The notes: a model not told the origin generated them from the letters alone. Positions 18,801 to 29,398 are shown, counted from the stretch's first letter. The stretch: 64,000 bases of DNA from Xanthomonas sacchari (GCF_024266585.1 NZ_CP100647.1:1903001-1967000); one strand, 5' to 3'. A program made the numbers and translations.

Positions 18801-21065
18801 ATGATCGGATTCCTTCAGCGCTACAACGTCGGGACGCGGCTCGCATCCGCCTTCGGCGTCCTCATCCTGCTCTCCTGTACGCTCGTCGTCGCGGGCCTGC
18901 TCACGTTGAAGCAGGCCCGCGAACTGATGGATACCATCGTCAATCGACGCATGCAGATCTTCGCCTACGCCAGCGAAATGCGCAGCGCCAGTTCGCAGAT
19001 CGCGATCAACCTGCGCAATATCGTGCTGCCGACCTCCCATGAAGAGAACGAGGGTTTCGCCAGGGTCATCGAGCAGCAGCGCCAGTACTACGAGCAGACC
19101 CACGACAAGCTGTACGCGATTCCCAACACCAGTCCGGTCGGCGTGCAGATGCGCAAGACGATCGACGCTGCCTACCAGCGCACACGCAGTGCCAACCAGG
19201 AGGTGCTGGATCTCGGCATGGCCGACAAGGACGCAGAGGCGCTGAAGGTGCTGATGAGCAAGGCGGCGCCGGCGACCAATCTGTGGCGCGAGGCGATCGA
19301 CACCTACGCCAACCGGCAGCGCGAGCAAAGCGCCAAGGCGTATGCGAGCGCCCAGGTGGCGATGGGCCGCGGCCGTGCCTTGCTGCTGGCCGGCGGCGCC
19401 ATCGTGGTTCTGGTCAGCGGTGTGCTGGCCTGGTTGATCACGCGTAGCCTGACCGTGCCGCTGACCCGCGCTACCCGCGTTGCCGAGGACATCGCCAACG
19501 GCAAGCTCGACAACGACGTGCGTACCGATGCCCGCGACGAGACCGGCCGTCTGATGGTGGCGATGCAGGGCATGCAGCAACAGGTGCGCAACCTGATCGG
19601 CGCACAACTGGAGATGGCCAAGCGCCACGACGCGGGCGAAGTCAGCCACCGTATCGAAGTGCAGGCCTTCCCCGGCGACTACGGGCGCATGGCCGCCGAG
19701 ACCAATGCATTGGTGGCCTCGCATCTGGCGGTCAAGAACCGCCTGGCGCAGATCATGGGCCGCTATGCGATCGGCGACCTGTCGCAAGACATGGACCGAT
19801 TGCCTGGCGAGGAAGCGGTGCTGAGCCAGACCATGGACGAGGTCAAGGCCAACCTGTCGGCGATGAATGGGCAGATCAAGCAGCTGGCGATCGCCGCCGC
19901 CGACGGCGACTTCAGCGCGCGCGGCGACGCCGAGCGCTTCCAGTACGACTTCCGGGTGATGGTGGAGAGCCTGAACCAACTGATGGCCACCGCCGACGGC
20001 AACCTGCAGGCGCTGTCGACGCTGCTGCAGGCGATCGCCGCAGGCGACCTGACCGCACGCATGCACGGCGACTTCAGCGGCGTGTTCGCGCAGATGCGCG
20101 ACGACGCCAATGCCACCGCCGAACAACTGGCCGGCATCGTCGGCCGCATCAAGCACTCGGCGGTATCGATCAACGCCGCGGCCAGCGAGATCGCCTCCGG
20201 CAACGACGACCTGTCGCGCCGTACCGAGCAGCAGGCCGCCAGCCTGGAAGAGACCGCCGCCTCGATGGAGGAACTGACCTCCACCGTGCGCCAGAACGCC
20301 GAGCATGCGCGCCAGGCCAACCAGCTGGCGGTCGGTGCCGCCGCGGTGGCCTCGCAGGGCGGCGCGGTGGTCGGTCAGGTGGTCGACACCATGAGCGGCA
20401 TCGAGGCCTCGTCGAAGAAGATCGCCGACATCATCAGCGTCATCGACGGCATCGCCTTCCAGACCAATATCCTGGCCTTGAACGCGGCGGTGGAAGCCGC
20501 GCGTGCGGGCGACCAGGGCCGCGGTTTTGCGGTCGTCGCCACCGAAGTGCGCACGCTGGCGCAGCGCTCGGCCAATGCCGCCAAGGAGATCAAGACGCTG
20601 ATCGACGACTCGGTCAGCCGCGTTGCCGAAGGCTCGGCGCTGGTCGACCAGGCCGGCAAGACGATGTCCGAGATCGTCAGCTCGGTGCAACGCGTCACCG
20701 ACATCATGGGCGAAATCTCCGCGGCCTCGCAGGAACAGACGGCCGGCATCGAGCAGGTCAACCAGACCGTCACCCAGATGGACGAGGGCACGCAGCAGAA
20801 CGCGGCGTTGGTGGAAGAGGCCAGTGCGGCGGCGCGTTCGATGGAGCAGCAGGCGGTGGAACTGAGCCAGGCGGTGGCGCTGTTCAAGCTGGACGCCGCG
20901 GCGGCCGCGCCGGTGGCGCAGGCGCCGCGGCGCCAGGCCAGCGCGACGTCGGCGGGCAAGCGCAGCGTCCGCCCGGCGGTGGCCACGGCCACCGCCGCAC
21001 CGGTACGGCACGCGGCGCAGCCGGCTGCGGCCGTGGCGCTGGACACGGACTGGCAGGAATTCTGA
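18801..21065 (+). CDS. Methyl-accepting chemotaxis protein (paralog 1)
   Basis: This 754-residue inner-membrane chemoreceptor has a first membrane helix at about residues 11-33, a periplasmic helical sensor to about 190, and a second helix at about 193-215 ([20 protein letters not shown]). HAMP and HAMP-like segments run to about 480, followed by the cytoplasmic signalling hairpin with the invariant tip [20 protein letters not shown]. It ends DTDWQEF, a CheR/CheB tether pentapeptide. The sensor is of the four-helix-bundle type; the ligand is unknown. ATG 18801 was chosen because the hydrophobic helix starts there and it matches its paralog. Confidence 0.95.
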   Translation: MIGFLQRYNVGTRLASAFGVLILLSCTLVVAGLLTLKQARELMDTIVNRRMQIFAYASEMRSASSQIAINLRNIVLPTSHEENEGFARVIEQQRQYYEQTHDKLYAIPNTSPVGVQMRKTIDAAYQRTRSANQEVLDLGMADKDAEALKVLMSKAAPATNLWREAIDTYANRQREQSAKAYASAQVAMGRGRALLLAGGAIVVLVSGVLAWLITRSLTVPLTRATRVAEDIANGKLDNDVRTDARDETGRLMVAMQGMQQQVRNLIGAQLEMAKRHDAGEVSHRIEVQAFPGDYGRMAAETNALVASHLAVKNRLAQIMGRYAIGDLSQDMDRLPGEEAVLSQTMDEVKANLSAMNGQIKQLAIAAADGDFSARGDAERFQYDFRVMVESLNQLMATADGNLQALSTLLQAIAAGDLTARMHGDFSGVFAQMRDDANATAEQLAGIVGRIKHSAVSINAAASEIASGNDDLSRRTEQQAASLEETAASMEELTSTVRQNAEHARQANQLAVGAAAVASQGGAVVGQVVDTMSGIEASSKKIADIISVIDGIAFQTNILALNAAVEAARAGDQGRGFAVVATEVRTLAQRSANAAKEIKTLIDDSVSRVAEGSALVDQAGKTMSEIVSSVQRVTDIMGEISAASQEQTAGIEQVNQTVTQMDEGTQQNAALVEEASAAARSMEQQAVELSQAVALFKLDAAAAAPVAQAPRRQASATSAGKRSVRPAVATATAAPVRHAAQPAAAVALDTDWQEF

Positions 21066-21088
21066 ATCGTAGCACGGGTGTCATCGGG

Positions 21089-21113
21089 CGGGCGGCGCAA
21101 GGCGCGCCGCCCG
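21089..21113 (+). terminator. Hairpin after chemoreceptor 1
   Basis: CGGGCGGCGC and GCGCCGCCCG form a perfect 10-bp stem around the loop AAGGC, followed by TTCTGT. It lies 23 bases after the stop. Confidence 0.65.
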
Positions 21114-21678
21114 TTCTGTCGAAGGCCGGCGGTCGTGCTGCTGCCGGGATCGCGTCCAGCAGCCTGGACGCCCGCTGGTGCGGCCGCGATGCCGTGCCTG
21201 CCTCGGCGCGACGATCTGGTGCCGACCGATGCCAGGCCGCGTGCCTGTGCGCCGCGCGCTGCCCTCATCCCCGTCTTCGTTCTGCGCGCGTGCACGCCGC
21301 GCAGGCGGGCGTGTGCCGGTCTGCTTCACCTTAACGGCCGTCCCGCGTGCGCCCGACGCATCGCACACACGGCATGGCGTATCCGCTGACGTGCTTGGCT
21401 GCTGGCGCGCGACCCCGCGTTCCCTGTCGATATCAAGGCGTGATTGCGATCGCGCTCCTGGCCTGCGCCGTGCGCATGGACGGGCGGCGCGGTGCGCAAT
21501 CGCTCATCTTTTTTTCTGGCCTCGCGTTTCTACCGCAAGCAAGCGCCATGCCGTCCATTGCAACACGACGTACACGCAGCCTTCACGCAAAAACGCCGAT
21601 CCGGGCACTGTGTGAGCATGCCCTCCACACGCCGATGATGTGCCTGAGGGCGTTCAATAAATTCTTTGCAATCGCCTC

Positions 21679-21705
21679 TCAAGACGCGCGCGGAAGCGCC
21701 GTTAC
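21679..21705 (+). promoter_or_regulatory. FliA (sigma-28) type promoter of second chemoreceptor
   Basis: TCAAGACG at 21679-21686 and GCCGTTAC at 21698-21705, with the same spacing as the promoter before the first receptor and about 165 bases before the ATG. A shared CCCGCACGG word follows both. Confidence 0.72.
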
Positions 21706-21869
21706 TTTGCCCGCACGGTAAGCGGGCTGCGTCATCAAGCGTTTGATTCGGAACGCTTTTTCACGGGTTGTTCATCTTGTTTCCATGCCGGCGCGCACGA
21801 CGGCCAGTGGTCGCGTGCGCGATTCGGGGCGCTCCATTGCCTCTTCATTCCCCCAGACAGGCCTTTTCC

Positions 21870-24125
21870 ATGATTGCTTTCCTTCAGCGCTACAACGTTG
21901 GCGCCCGGCTCGCCACCGCGTTCGGCATCCTCATCCTGCTGTCCTCGGCGCTGGTCGTCGCCGGGCTGTTCACCCTGTTCCAGGCGCGCGAGCGGCTGGA
22001 CGGCATCGTCAACCGCAACATCGTCTCGATCCGCACCTCCAACGAGATGCTCAACGCGTGTTCGCTCATCGCCGTGAACGTGCGCAACATCGTGTTGCCG
22101 ACCTCCCAGGAAGACAATCTGCGTTTCGCCAGGGTCATCACCGAACAGCGCGCGCGCTACCTGGCGGCACGCAAGCGGGTCGGGGACATTCCCAGCAGCG
22201 CGCAGAGCCAGGCCGTGCTGGCGGAGGTCGACCGCACCCGGCAGATGACCGTGGACATCAACAACCGGGTGATGGATCTGGGCATGCACGGCAAGCCGGA
22301 TGAGGCGCTGGCCTTGCTGATGGCGCAGTCCGCGCCGTTGACGCAGAAGTGGCAGGACGCCATCGCCCGCTATGCCGATCTGCAGGCCTCGCGCAGCAGC
22401 GAGGCCTATGCGGCCGCGACGGCGGCGATGGCGCGTGGGCGCGCTATGCTCATCGCCGGCGGCCTGGCGGTGGTGCTGGTCAGCAGCCTGCTGGCGTGGA
22501 TGATCACCCGCAGCCTCACCGTGCCGCTGGCCCGCGCCACCCGCGCCGCCGAGGCCATTGCCGACGGGCGCCTGGACAACGACGTGGCTACCGACGCGCG
22601 CGACGAACCCGGCCGCCTGCTGCTGGCGATGGGCCGCATGCAGACCCAGTTGCAGCGCTTCTCCCACGAGACCGCGTTGATGATCGAACTGCACGCGGAC
22701 AAGGACATGCGCCACCGCATGCCGCAGGACTTCCCGGGCGTGTACGGCGAGTTGAGCAAGGGCATCAACACCATGATGTTCGAGCACCTGGACGCGATCG
22801 TCGACGCGATCGACGTGCTCAACGAATACGCCAACGGCGACCTGCGCCGCGACGCGCGTCGCCTGCCCGGCAGCCGCGCGGTACTGCACGAATCGATGGA
22901 TGCGGCCAAGGCCAGCCTGCTGGCGATCAACACCGAGATCAAGCGCCTGGCCGCGGCCGCCGCGGCCGGCGACTTCAGCGCCCGTGGCGACGCCGACCGC
23001 TTCCAGCACGACTTCCGGCTGATGGTGCAGGACCTCAACGCGATGATGGAGGTCAGCGATCGCAACCTGGGCAAGCTGTCGTCCCTGCTGCAGTCCATCG
23101 CCTCCGGCGACCTGACCGCGCGCATGCAAGGCGACTTCCAGGGCGTGTTCGCGCAGATGCGCGACGACGCCAACGCCACCGCCGACCAGTTGACCGGCAT
23201 CGTCGGCCGCATCCAGACCGCCGCGGTCAGCATCAATGCCGCTGCCAGCGAGATCGCCACCGGCAACGATGACCTCTCGCGCCGTACCGAGCAGCAGGCC
23301 GCCAGCCTGGAAGAAACCGCCGCCTCGATGGAGGAACTGACCTCCACCGTGAAGCAGAACGCCGAACACGCCCGCCAGGCCAACCAGCTGGCCAGCGGCG
23401 CAGCGGCGGTGGCCTCGCAGGGCGGCGCGGTGGTCGGCCAGGTGGTCGAGACCATGAGCGGGATCGAGGCCTCGTCGAAGAAGATCGCCGACATCATCGG
23501 CGTCATCGACGGCATCGCGTTCCAGACCAACATCCTGGCGCTCAACGCGGCGGTGGAAGCGGCGCGCGCCGGCGAGCAGGGCCGCGGCTTCGCGGTCGTC
23601 GCCAGCGAGGTGCGCACCCTGGCGCAGCGTTCGGCCAATGCCGCCAAGGAGATCAAGGCGTTGATCGACGATTCGGTGACCCGCGTCGCCGAGGGCTCGT
23701 CGCTGGTCGACCAGGCCGGCAGCACCATGCAGGAGATCGTGGCATCCGTGCAGCGCGTCACCGACATCATGGGCGAGATCTCGGCCGCCTCGCAGGAACA
23801 GTCGGCGGGTATCGAGCAGGTCAACCAGACCGTCACCCAGATGGACGAGAGCACCCAGCAGAATGCGGCGCTGGTGGAAGAAGCCACGGCGGCGGCGCGT
23901 TCGATGGAGCAGCAATCGGTGGAGCTGACCCAGGCGGTGGCGCTGTTCAAGCTGGAGGGCACGCATGCTGCAGCGCCGTCGCCAGCCCCGTCGCCGTCGC
24001 GCGCCAGGAATGTCGCGCCGACGACCACGCGCAGCCCGCGCCCGCAGACCGCGGCCGCGCCGGCACGACGCGCGCCGGCGTTCGCGGCGGCGGTGGCGCT
24101 GGACAAGGACTGGCAGGAGTTCTGA
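21870..24125 (+). CDS. Methyl-accepting chemotaxis protein (paralog 2)
   Basis: This 751-residue chemoreceptor is closely similar to the one before it: the same opening [19 protein letters not shown], the same HAMP/HAMP-like middle, nearly identical signalling hairpin and the same C-terminal tether (DKDWQEF). The periplasmic domain (about residues 33 to 190) differs most, so the two probably sense different ligands through a shared signalling core. The pair looks like a tandem duplication with a diverged sensor. It is followed by a UUCG-loop terminator. Confidence 0.95.
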   Translation: MIAFLQRYNVGARLATAFGILILLSSALVVAGLFTLFQARERLDGIVNRNIVSIRTSNEMLNACSLIAVNVRNIVLPTSQEDNLRFARVITEQRARYLAARKRVGDIPSSAQSQAVLAEVDRTRQMTVDINNRVMDLGMHGKPDEALALLMAQSAPLTQKWQDAIARYADLQASRSSEAYAAATAAMARGRAMLIAGGLAVVLVSSLLAWMITRSLTVPLARATRAAEAIADGRLDNDVATDARDEPGRLLLAMGRMQTQLQRFSHETALMIELHADKDMRHRMPQDFPGVYGELSKGINTMMFEHLDAIVDAIDVLNEYANGDLRRDARRLPGSRAVLHESMDAAKASLLAINTEIKRLAAAAAAGDFSARGDADRFQHDFRLMVQDLNAMMEVSDRNLGKLSSLLQSIASGDLTARMQGDFQGVFAQMRDDANATADQLTGIVGRIQTAAVSINAAASEIATGNDDLSRRTEQQAASLEETAASMEELTSTVKQNAEHARQANQLASGAAAVASQGGAVVGQVVETMSGIEASSKKIADIIGVIDGIAFQTNILALNAAVEAARAGEQGRGFAVVASEVRTLAQRSANAAKEIKALIDDSVTRVAEGSSLVDQAGSTMQEIVASVQRVTDIMGEISAASQEQSAGIEQVNQTVTQMDESTQQNAALVEEATAAARSMEQQSVELTQAVALFKLEGTHAAAPSPAPSPSRARNVAPTTTRSPRPQTAAAPARRAPAFAAAVALDKDWQEF

Positions 24126-24454
24126 TCCGACGCGGTCCGCTGCTGCGAACCGCTGTTGTGCGGCCGTCTTCTTCGGAAGGCGGCCGCTTGCGTTTGCGAG
24201 TCGCTGCCCGGCGTGCGCGATGGAGCACTGGATGCGAGTAGGCGGGCGGTGGGCCGCCGCGGAGACGTGCTGTGCGAACGTCGGCTGGCGCCCGGGCGGA
24301 CGTCCTTCGGGGCCAGCAGGAGCGACGCCGCATGCGCAGGGCATCGCCCTCGCCGGATGCGGCGGCGGTCGGTCCCATCGGGCGACCGGGGCCATGGCCG
24401 TCAGCAGCCAAGCGCGCCGTGGCCGCCGGGTGCGGCCGCGGCGCATGGAGGGGC
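24126..24454. other. Gap between convergent chemoreceptor and small secreted protein gene
   Basis: Apart from the terminator at 24160-24187 nothing is recognised in these 329 GC-rich bases. Confidence 0.5.
24160..24187 (+). terminator. UUCG-tetraloop terminator after chemoreceptor 2
   Basis: GCGGCCGTCTTC-TTCG-GAAGGCGGCCGC folds into a 12-bp stem (one T-G wobble) capped by the stable tetraloop UUCG and followed by TTGCGTTT. It starts 34 bases after the stop codon. Confidence 0.75.
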
Positions 24455-24937
24455 TTACTGCGGCGGACCGCTGCGCGGGGTCTTGATCACGTACGAGGTG
24501 ATGTACTCGCCGTTGGAGCCGTAGACCACCACGATGGTGGTGTTGGCGTCGCGGTAGACCACGGTGGCGTTGCACGGGCAGCTCGCCGCGGCGGTGACCA
24601 TGCCCAGCGGCTGGTTCTTCGCGTCGTTGATCGCGATCATCTGCTCCTCGGCGGCGCTGCCGATCGGCAGCCGCGCCTCGGTGCCCGGCGTGGCGGTGAG
24701 CACGGTGATGACCTCGTCCTGCAGCGAGTTGATCTGCACGAAACGCAGCCCGGCCTTCTCGAACGTGTAGACCTTGAACAGCGGCGACAGGCTGACGTTC
24801 TTCTTGCCGACGGGCAGGCGTTCGCCCATGCCCTGGATGGCATCGGCGGCGTTGAGCGGCACGCGCTCGGCGGCCTGCAGGCGGGGCACGGCCAGCGTGG
24901 CCGCCAGCATGGTCAGGGTCAGCAGCGGTTTGATCAT
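24455..24937 (-). CDS. Small secreted protein of unknown function
   Basis: This 160-residue protein has a clear signal peptide (MIKPLLTLTMLAATLA, cleavage likely after LQA) and a mature part of about 138 residues. The mature part is mostly predicted beta strand and includes a CPC pair (AASCPCNATVVYRDAN). I do not recognise a family. An AGGAGAGACACC ribosome-binding site sits directly before ATG 24937, and a good sigma-70 promoter lies about 190 bases upstream. It is convergent with chemoreceptor 2, separated by a terminator. It is probably periplasmic or exported. Confidence 0.75.
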   Translation of the reverse strand: MIKPLLTLTMLAATLAVPRLQAAERVPLNAADAIQGMGERLPVGKKNVSLSPLFKVYTFEKAGLRFVQINSLQDEVITVLTATPGTEARLPIGSAAEEQMIAINDAKNQPLGMVTAAASCPCNATVVYRDANTTIVVVYGSNGEYITSYVIKTPRSGPPQ

Positions 24938-25458
24938 GGTGTCTCTCCTTGTCTGGATGTACGGACCTGTACGCCATGGGACGAGCGGTGGCCGTGGTCC
25001 TTTCCGGCCGGAACGCCCGCAACGGGCCGTCTCCCGGTCCGTCGTCGCCTGCCGCCGCCTGGCTCCGCGTTCGCGCCCTCATCGGCAGGTACGGAGATAG
25101 GAGATCTGGCGGGCGTCGAGTTCAGTATTTCTGACGTTAGTATCGCTGTCAATATGCAAAATCAACGGGATGCGAAGAATTTGCCTGGCGACTGAATGTA
25201 AGGTTATTCCGTACTCCGTCCCGATCGTGCCGTTCCCAAGTGCTGCCGGGGAGGGACGCGCGCGCCAGGGAGGTCGCCCACATCGGGGCGCGGGGCCCGT
25301 TCCGCCGCCGCATGCGCGGATCGGCGCTGCGGTGCAGCAGCCACGCCGCGGGGGTGGGGCGATCGGTGGCCGCAACTGGCCAAACGCACGCGCAGCCGCA
25401 CGCCGTCGCCGTCAGGCTGTATCGTGTCGCGTTTCCCGCACCCGACCCGACCGAGCCG
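24938..25458. other. Divergent gap with AT-rich centre
   Basis: About 520 bases between the small secreted protein (minus) and the permease (plus). The AT-rich centre (about 25115-25215) holds the promoter at 25124-25152. No gene is supported here; the permease frame is open back to 25240 but lacks a start signal there. Confidence 0.5.
25124..25152 (-). promoter_or_regulatory. Sigma-70 promoter for the small secreted protein
   Basis: On the minus strand TTGACA (25152-25147) is followed after 17 bases by AATACT (25129-25124), a perfect -35 and a 4-of-6 -10. It lies in the only AT-rich patch of the gap. Confidence 0.55.
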
Positions 25459-26835
25459 ATGTCGCATCCGTCCGCGCCTGTCCCGCCTGCCGCCGCTCCC
25501 GCCCTGCGCCATGCGCTGAAACCGCGGCAACTGATCATGATGGGGTTGGGCAGCGCGATCGGCGCCGGCCTGTTCCTGGGCTCCGGCGTCGGCGTGCACG
25601 CGGCGGGGCCGGCGGTGCTGGTCTCCTACCTGGTCGCCGGCGCCCTGGTGATCATCGTGATGAACGCGCTGGGCGAAATGGCGGCGGCCAAGCCGGCCAG
25701 CGGCGCGTTCTCGGTGTACGCCGCCGATGCGATGGGGCCGACCGCCGGCGCCACCGTGGGCTGGCTGTGGTGGCTGCAACTGGTGATCGTGATCGCCGCC
25801 GAGGCGGTGGGCGCCGCCGGCCTGCTGGCGACGGTGTGGCCGGGCCTGCCGGTGCCGCTGGCCGCGATCGCCTTCATGGCCGCCTTCACCGCGATCAACC
25901 TGCTGGGCGTGCGCAACTTCGGCGAGTTCGAATTCTGGTTCGCCATCCTCAAGGTCGCGGCGATCGTCGGCTTCATCCTGGTCGGCATCGCACTGCTGGC
26001 CGGCTGGCTGCCCGGGGTGGCCTCGCCGGGCCTGTCCAACGTCACCGGCAACGGCGGCTTCGCGCCGAAGGGGCTGGCCGGCATCGGCGCCGCGCTGCTG
26101 GTGGTGGTGTTCGCGTTCGGCGGCACCGAGATCGTGGCGGTGGCCGCGGCCGAGACCGCCGACCCGGAGCGCAGCATCGCCCGCGCCATCCGCACCGTGG
26201 CCTGGCGCATCCTGGTGTTCTACATCGGCTCGCTGAGCGTGATCATCGCGGTGGTGCCGTGGCAGAGCGAGGCGCTGCGGTCGCCGTTCGCCGCGGTGCT
26301 GCAGGCGGCCAACATCCCCGGCGCCGCCACCGGCATCACCCTGATCGCGGTGATCGCGCTGCTGTCGGCGCTCAACGCCAATCTGTACGGCGCCTCGCGG
26401 ATGATCTTCTCGCTGGCCCAGCGCGGCGAAGCGCCGCGCGCGCTGGCCGCGTCCAGCCGGCAGCAGGTGCCGTGGCTGGCGGTGCTGGCCAGCGTGCTGT
26501 TCGGCTTCGTCGCCGCGGTGCTGGAACTGCTGTATCCCAACCGGGTGCTGCCGGTGCTGTTGAACATCGTCGGCGCCACCTGCCTGCTGGTCTGGACGAT
26601 CTCGCTGCTGTCGCAACTGATCCTGCGCGCGCGCGCCGACCGCGCCGGCACCCGCCTGCCGTTCCGCATGCGCGGCTATCCGGTGCTCACGGTGCTGGCG
26701 CTGGCGATCCTGGCGCTGATCTTCGGCCTGCTGGTGGCCTCGCCGGACACCCGCACGCAGTTCCTGTCGATGGCGGCGCTGACCGCGGCCATCGCGCTGG
26801 TCAGCGGCGTGGCGCGGCGGCTGCGCGCGGGGTAG
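25459..26835 (+). CDS. APC-family amino acid permease
   Basis: This 458-residue inner-membrane protein has about twelve hydrophobic helices. Helix 1 carries LKPRQLIMMGLGSAIGAGLF, followed by MNALGEMAAAKPASGAFSVY and VFAFGGTEIVAVAAAETADP. These match the amino acid transporter (AAT) branch of the APC superfamily, proton-coupled uptake of a neutral or basic amino acid. The substrate cannot be told; relatives include proline, GABA and D-serine/D-alanine carriers. ATG 25459 places a normal short polar N terminus before helix 1. No operon partner. Confidence 0.9.
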   Translation: MSHPSAPVPPAAAPALRHALKPRQLIMMGLGSAIGAGLFLGSGVGVHAAGPAVLVSYLVAGALVIIVMNALGEMAAAKPASGAFSVYAADAMGPTAGATVGWLWWLQLVIVIAAEAVGAAGLLATVWPGLPVPLAAIAFMAAFTAINLLGVRNFGEFEFWFAILKVAAIVGFILVGIALLAGWLPGVASPGLSNVTGNGGFAPKGLAGIGAALLVVVFAFGGTEIVAVAAAETADPERSIARAIRTVAWRILVFYIGSLSVIIAVVPWQSEALRSPFAAVLQAANIPGAATGITLIAVIALLSALNANLYGASRMIFSLAQRGEAPRALAASSRQQVPWLAVLASVLFGFVAAVLELLYPNRVLPVLLNIVGATCLLVWTISLLSQLILRARADRAGTRLPFRMRGYPVLTVLALAILALIFGLLVASPDTRTQFLSMAALTAAIALVSGVARRLRAG

Positions 26836-26917
26836 GGCGCAGCCGCCCCGTTGGGGGCATGCCGTTGCGGAGGGGTTTTCGGCCCGCTGGTTTGCCGATG
26901 GCCGGAGGGTGCTGCGC

Positions 26918-26940
26918 GTCGCGACTGAAGTCGCTCCCAC
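26918..26940 (-). repeat. SMAG/REP-like element (variant)
   Basis: Minus-strand reading is GTGGGAGCGACTTCAGTCGC plus GAC, a compensated variant of the hairpin (GCGACT/AGTCGC), showing that the stem is kept while bases change. Confidence 0.7.
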
Positions 26941-27033
26941 AGGGGGTTTCGCTTGCGGCGTGAGTGTCGCTGGAGGGCGGCGCTGGTCGCCTTTTCGCGG
27001 GATCAACCGCGGCAGGCGTCCGCGGTAATGCCT

Positions 27034-27110
27034 GTCGCGGCTGAAGCCGCTCCTACCACCGCACCGACAGCTCGCAGCAATTCCGCTGTAGGAGCGGCTT
27101 CAGCCGCGAC
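27034..27110. repeat. SMAG/REP-like inverted pair
   Basis: An element on the minus strand (27034-27056) and one on the plus strand (27088-27110) face each other with 31 bases between, forming a large potential cruciform in the convergent gap. Confidence 0.8.
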
Positions 27111-27148
27111 GCGCGTTGCGCTGATCCCGCGAAATGGACGCGCGCCGC

Positions 27149-28417
27149 TCAGCCCAGCAGCAGGCGCGCGCCCAGCGCGCACAGCAGCGCCGGCGGCATC
27201 ACCAGCGCGCCGACCTTGAGGAAGCGCCAGAAGCCCACGTCCTCGCCCTCGCGACGGATCGCGGTCAGCCACAGGATGGTTGCCAGCGAGCCGGTGATCG
27301 ACAGGTTCGGGCCCAGGTCCACACCGATCAGCAGGGCGTCCACCACCAGTTGCGGCGGCTGCGCCTGGGCCACGGTGGTGCTGGCGATCAGCCCGGCGGG
27401 CAGGTTGTTCATCAGGTTGGAACCGAAGGCCAGCACGGTGCCGGCGATGCCGGCGGTGGCCTGCGGCGACTGCGCGGCGGCGTCGGCCAGGGTGCGCGCG
27501 AGCAGTCCGATCACGCCGGTGCGCGACAGCGCCTCCACCAGCACGAACAGGCCGGCCACCAGCGGCAGCACCGACCACGACACCGCCTTGGCCATCGGCA
27601 GCGGCGACTGCCGGCCGCCCAGGCAGACCACGCCCAGCGTGGCCAGGCCGGCCAGGCAGGTCGGCAGGCCCAGGTCCAGGCCCAGCGCGGACACGCCCAC
27701 CAGCAGCGCGGCGGTGGCGAGGATGCCGACCAGGGCGAAGGTGCCGCCGCGGGTCAGCGGCACCGTGTCCACGCGCGCGGCGCAGCGGCCGGTCAGGTCC
27801 TTGCGCTCGGCCCAGCGCAGCATCGCGAAGGTCACCCCGATCGCCAGCAGCGACGGCAGCGCGAACGCGGCCATCCACGCGCCCAGGCTCGGCATCTTGC
27901 CGCCGTACAGCACCAGGTTGGCGGGGTTGGAAATCGGCAGCACGAAGCTGGCGGCGTTGGCGATCAGCGCGCAGGCGAACAGCAGCGGCAGCGGCTTGGC
28001 CCCGGCCTTGCGCGCGGCCGCGTACACCGCCGGGGTCAGCACCACCGCGGTGGCGTCGTTGGACAGGAACGCGGTGACCACGATGCCGACGCCGAACACC
28101 AGCGCGAACAGGCGCTGGGTCGAACCCTTGGCCAGGTTCACCGCATGCATCGCCACCCAGTCGAACAGGCCTTCGGCGCGGGCGGTCTCCGACAGCAGCA
28201 TCATGCCGATCAGGAACAGATAGACGTCCAGGCCCTTGAGCACCGCCTGCCAGGCCTCGCCGCCGGGCATCAGCCCCAGCGCCATCAGCAGCAGCGCGCC
28301 GCCCACCGCCCAGCACGCCTCGGGCAGCTTGAACGGCCGCGCGATCACCCCGGCCGTGGCCAGTGCGCAGATGCCCCAGGTGGCGAGATTGGCCGTGTGC
28401 GCGCCGGGCATGCTCAT
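27149..28417 (-). CDS. ArsB/SLC13-like ion transporter
   Basis: This 422-residue inner-membrane protein has about eleven or twelve helices and the ion-transporter-superfamily signatures FLSNDATAVVLTPAVYAA, ISNPANLVLYGG and FGSNLMNNLPAGLI. These match the arsenical-pump (ArsB) family and related anion transporters. No arsR, arsC or arsH is adjacent, so arsenite export is only one possibility; the substrate is open. Met1 (28417) and Met3 (28411) are both usable. It is convergent with the APC permease across the repeat-filled gap. Confidence 0.85.
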   Translation of the reverse strand: MSMPGAHTANLATWGICALATAGVIARPFKLPEACWAVGGALLLMALGLMPGGEAWQAVLKGLDVYLFLIGMMLLSETARAEGLFDWVAMHAVNLAKGSTQRLFALVFGVGIVVTAFLSNDATAVVLTPAVYAAARKAGAKPLPLLFACALIANAASFVLPISNPANLVLYGGKMPSLGAWMAAFALPSLLAIGVTFAMLRWAERKDLTGRCAARVDTVPLTRGGTFALVGILATAALLVGVSALGLDLGLPTCLAGLATLGVVCLGGRQSPLPMAKAVSWSVLPLVAGLFVLVEALSRTGVIGLLARTLADAAAQSPQATAGIAGTVLAFGSNLMNNLPAGLIASTTVAQAQPPQLVVDALLIGVDLGPNLSITGSLATILWLTAIRREGEDVGFWRFLKVGALVMPPALLCALGARLLLG

Positions 28418-28560
28418 GCCGCTGTTGCCGTAGCGCGGGCGCCAAGGCGCGCGCGCGAGGAGGTCGCCGCGACAGGGCAGGGGAGGGCGATGGGGGCGGG
28501 CGCGGGCATGGGGCGTCGGGGCAGGCGTGGGGCGGGGAAGGATAGCGTGTGGGACATGAA

Positions 28561-28946
28561 GCCGGGACTCGGGACCCGGGGCCCGGGAAACAGCGCAAGC
28601 GATGTCCCGCGCGGTGCTGGCCGGGTCCAGCTTCGCTTCGCGATCGCGACGGTCCCGCCAAGCCTCGCTGCATAGCGGTCAAACGCGAAAGAAGGGCGCC
28701 TCTGGTCGCTCGCTTTCGCCACACTCAAGCTGGATCCAGCTTGCTTGGTGGAAGCGGCTTCAGCGCACCTCGAATGCCCCGCGTCGGCGACGCATCACGC
28801 CGTTGTAGGAGCGGCTTCAGCCGCGACAGGCTTTACCGGGAACGCCTCGTCGCGGCTGAAGCCGCTCCTGCCACAGACTGCCCGTCATTATTCGCGGTGC
28901 CCGGACGTCGCTCCCGCGCTTCCCGGTCCCGGATCACGGGTCCCGG
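28561..28946. repeat. Inverted CCGGGA-word repeats flanking SMAG elements
   Basis: GCCGGGACTCGGGACCCGGG at 28561 is mirrored by a related block ending GGGTCCCGGCT near 28946. They look like variants of the GGGATTCGGGATT family found elsewhere in the window. Confidence 0.5.
28805..28871. repeat. SMAG/REP-like inverted pair
   Basis: A plus-strand element (28805-28827) and a minus-strand element (28849-28871) are separated by 21 bases. Confidence 0.8.
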
Positions 28947-28948
28947 CT

Positions 28949-29398
28949 CTACCGCAGATGGCGCGCGATCCACCCCTGCACGAACGCCACCGGCGCGATC
29001 CGTGGCGGCGGCGTCAGTCCGGCGCTGCGCACGAAGCCGGCAGCGGCCTGGGCCAGCGCCTGGTTGGCGCGGCGCACGGCCTGTTGCGCGGCCGCCTGCT
29101 GCTGGCGCAACTGCACCAGGTGCAGCGACGGCCGCCCGGGCGGGGCGAACTTCTGGTCGCGCCGCAGCACATCGGCGGACAGGCGGGTGGCTTGTGCGGC
29201 TTGGTGCAGGGCCTCCAGCGCGTCCAGCACCTGCAGCAGCCAGCGTCCGCTGTCGCTGAGTTGCAGGGCGGTGGCGTCGTCGCATGCCGGCACCAGCAAC
29301 GGCGGAACCGCCGCGTCGGCGATCGTCGCCGCACTCGGTTCCAGGGCGCGCAAACGGGCGTGGAAGGCGGTCTGCGATGAGGAGGGGGCGGTCGCCAT
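28949..29398 (-). CDS. Hypothetical 149-residue protein
   Basis: No family is recognised. The protein is soluble, Ala/Gln-rich and helical, with a probable coiled coil at about residues 95-125 (VQLRQQQAAAQQAVRRANQA). There is no signal peptide. It reads in a frame with normal GC-rich codon use and an ATG, but it has no clear ribosome-binding site; a perfect 13-bp inverted repeat lies immediately upstream of the start. The neighbouring repeats at both ends suggest a free-standing gene. Confidence 0.6.
   Translation of the reverse strand: MATAPSSSQTAFHARLRALEPSAATIADAAVPPLLVPACDDATALQLSDSGRWLLQVLDALEALHQAAQATRLSADVLRRDQKFAPPGRPSLHLVQLRQQQAAAQQAVRRANQALAQAAAGFVRSAGLTPPPRIAPVAFVQGWIARHLR

Larger units (their letters stand above)
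21066..21869. other. Leader region between the two chemoreceptors
   Basis: About 800 bases. It begins with the hairpin at 21089-21113 and holds the FliA-type promoter at 21679-21705. Between about 21480 and 21720 the base composition is more AT-rich, with a T7 run near 21511-21517. No supported gene is seen; several short open frames lack ribosome-binding sites and family features. Confidence 0.5.
26836..27148. other. Convergent gap filled with SMAG-like repeats
   Basis: Three SMAG-like elements (26918-26940, 27034-27056, 27088-27110) lie between the permease and the ArsB-like gene. Nothing else is seen. Confidence 0.6.
28418..28948. other. Repeat-rich gap upstream of the ArsB-like gene
   Basis: Contains an inverted pair of CCGGGA-rich words (28561-28588 and 28916-28946) enclosing a SMAG pair (28805-28871) and a half-SMAG (GGAAGCGGCTTCAGCG, about 28750-28765). 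No gene is supported. Confidence 0.6.

Noticed and set aside
15191-19042. A 1283-residue plus-strand frame over the M1 peptidase and pectate lyase
   Set aside because: It is the wrong frame for both recognised genes and has no motif.
21735-25082. A 1115-residue minus-strand open frame across chemoreceptor 2
   Set aside because: It is a GC-rich antisense shadow of the receptor gene with no start signal or family features; the plus-strand receptor is certain.
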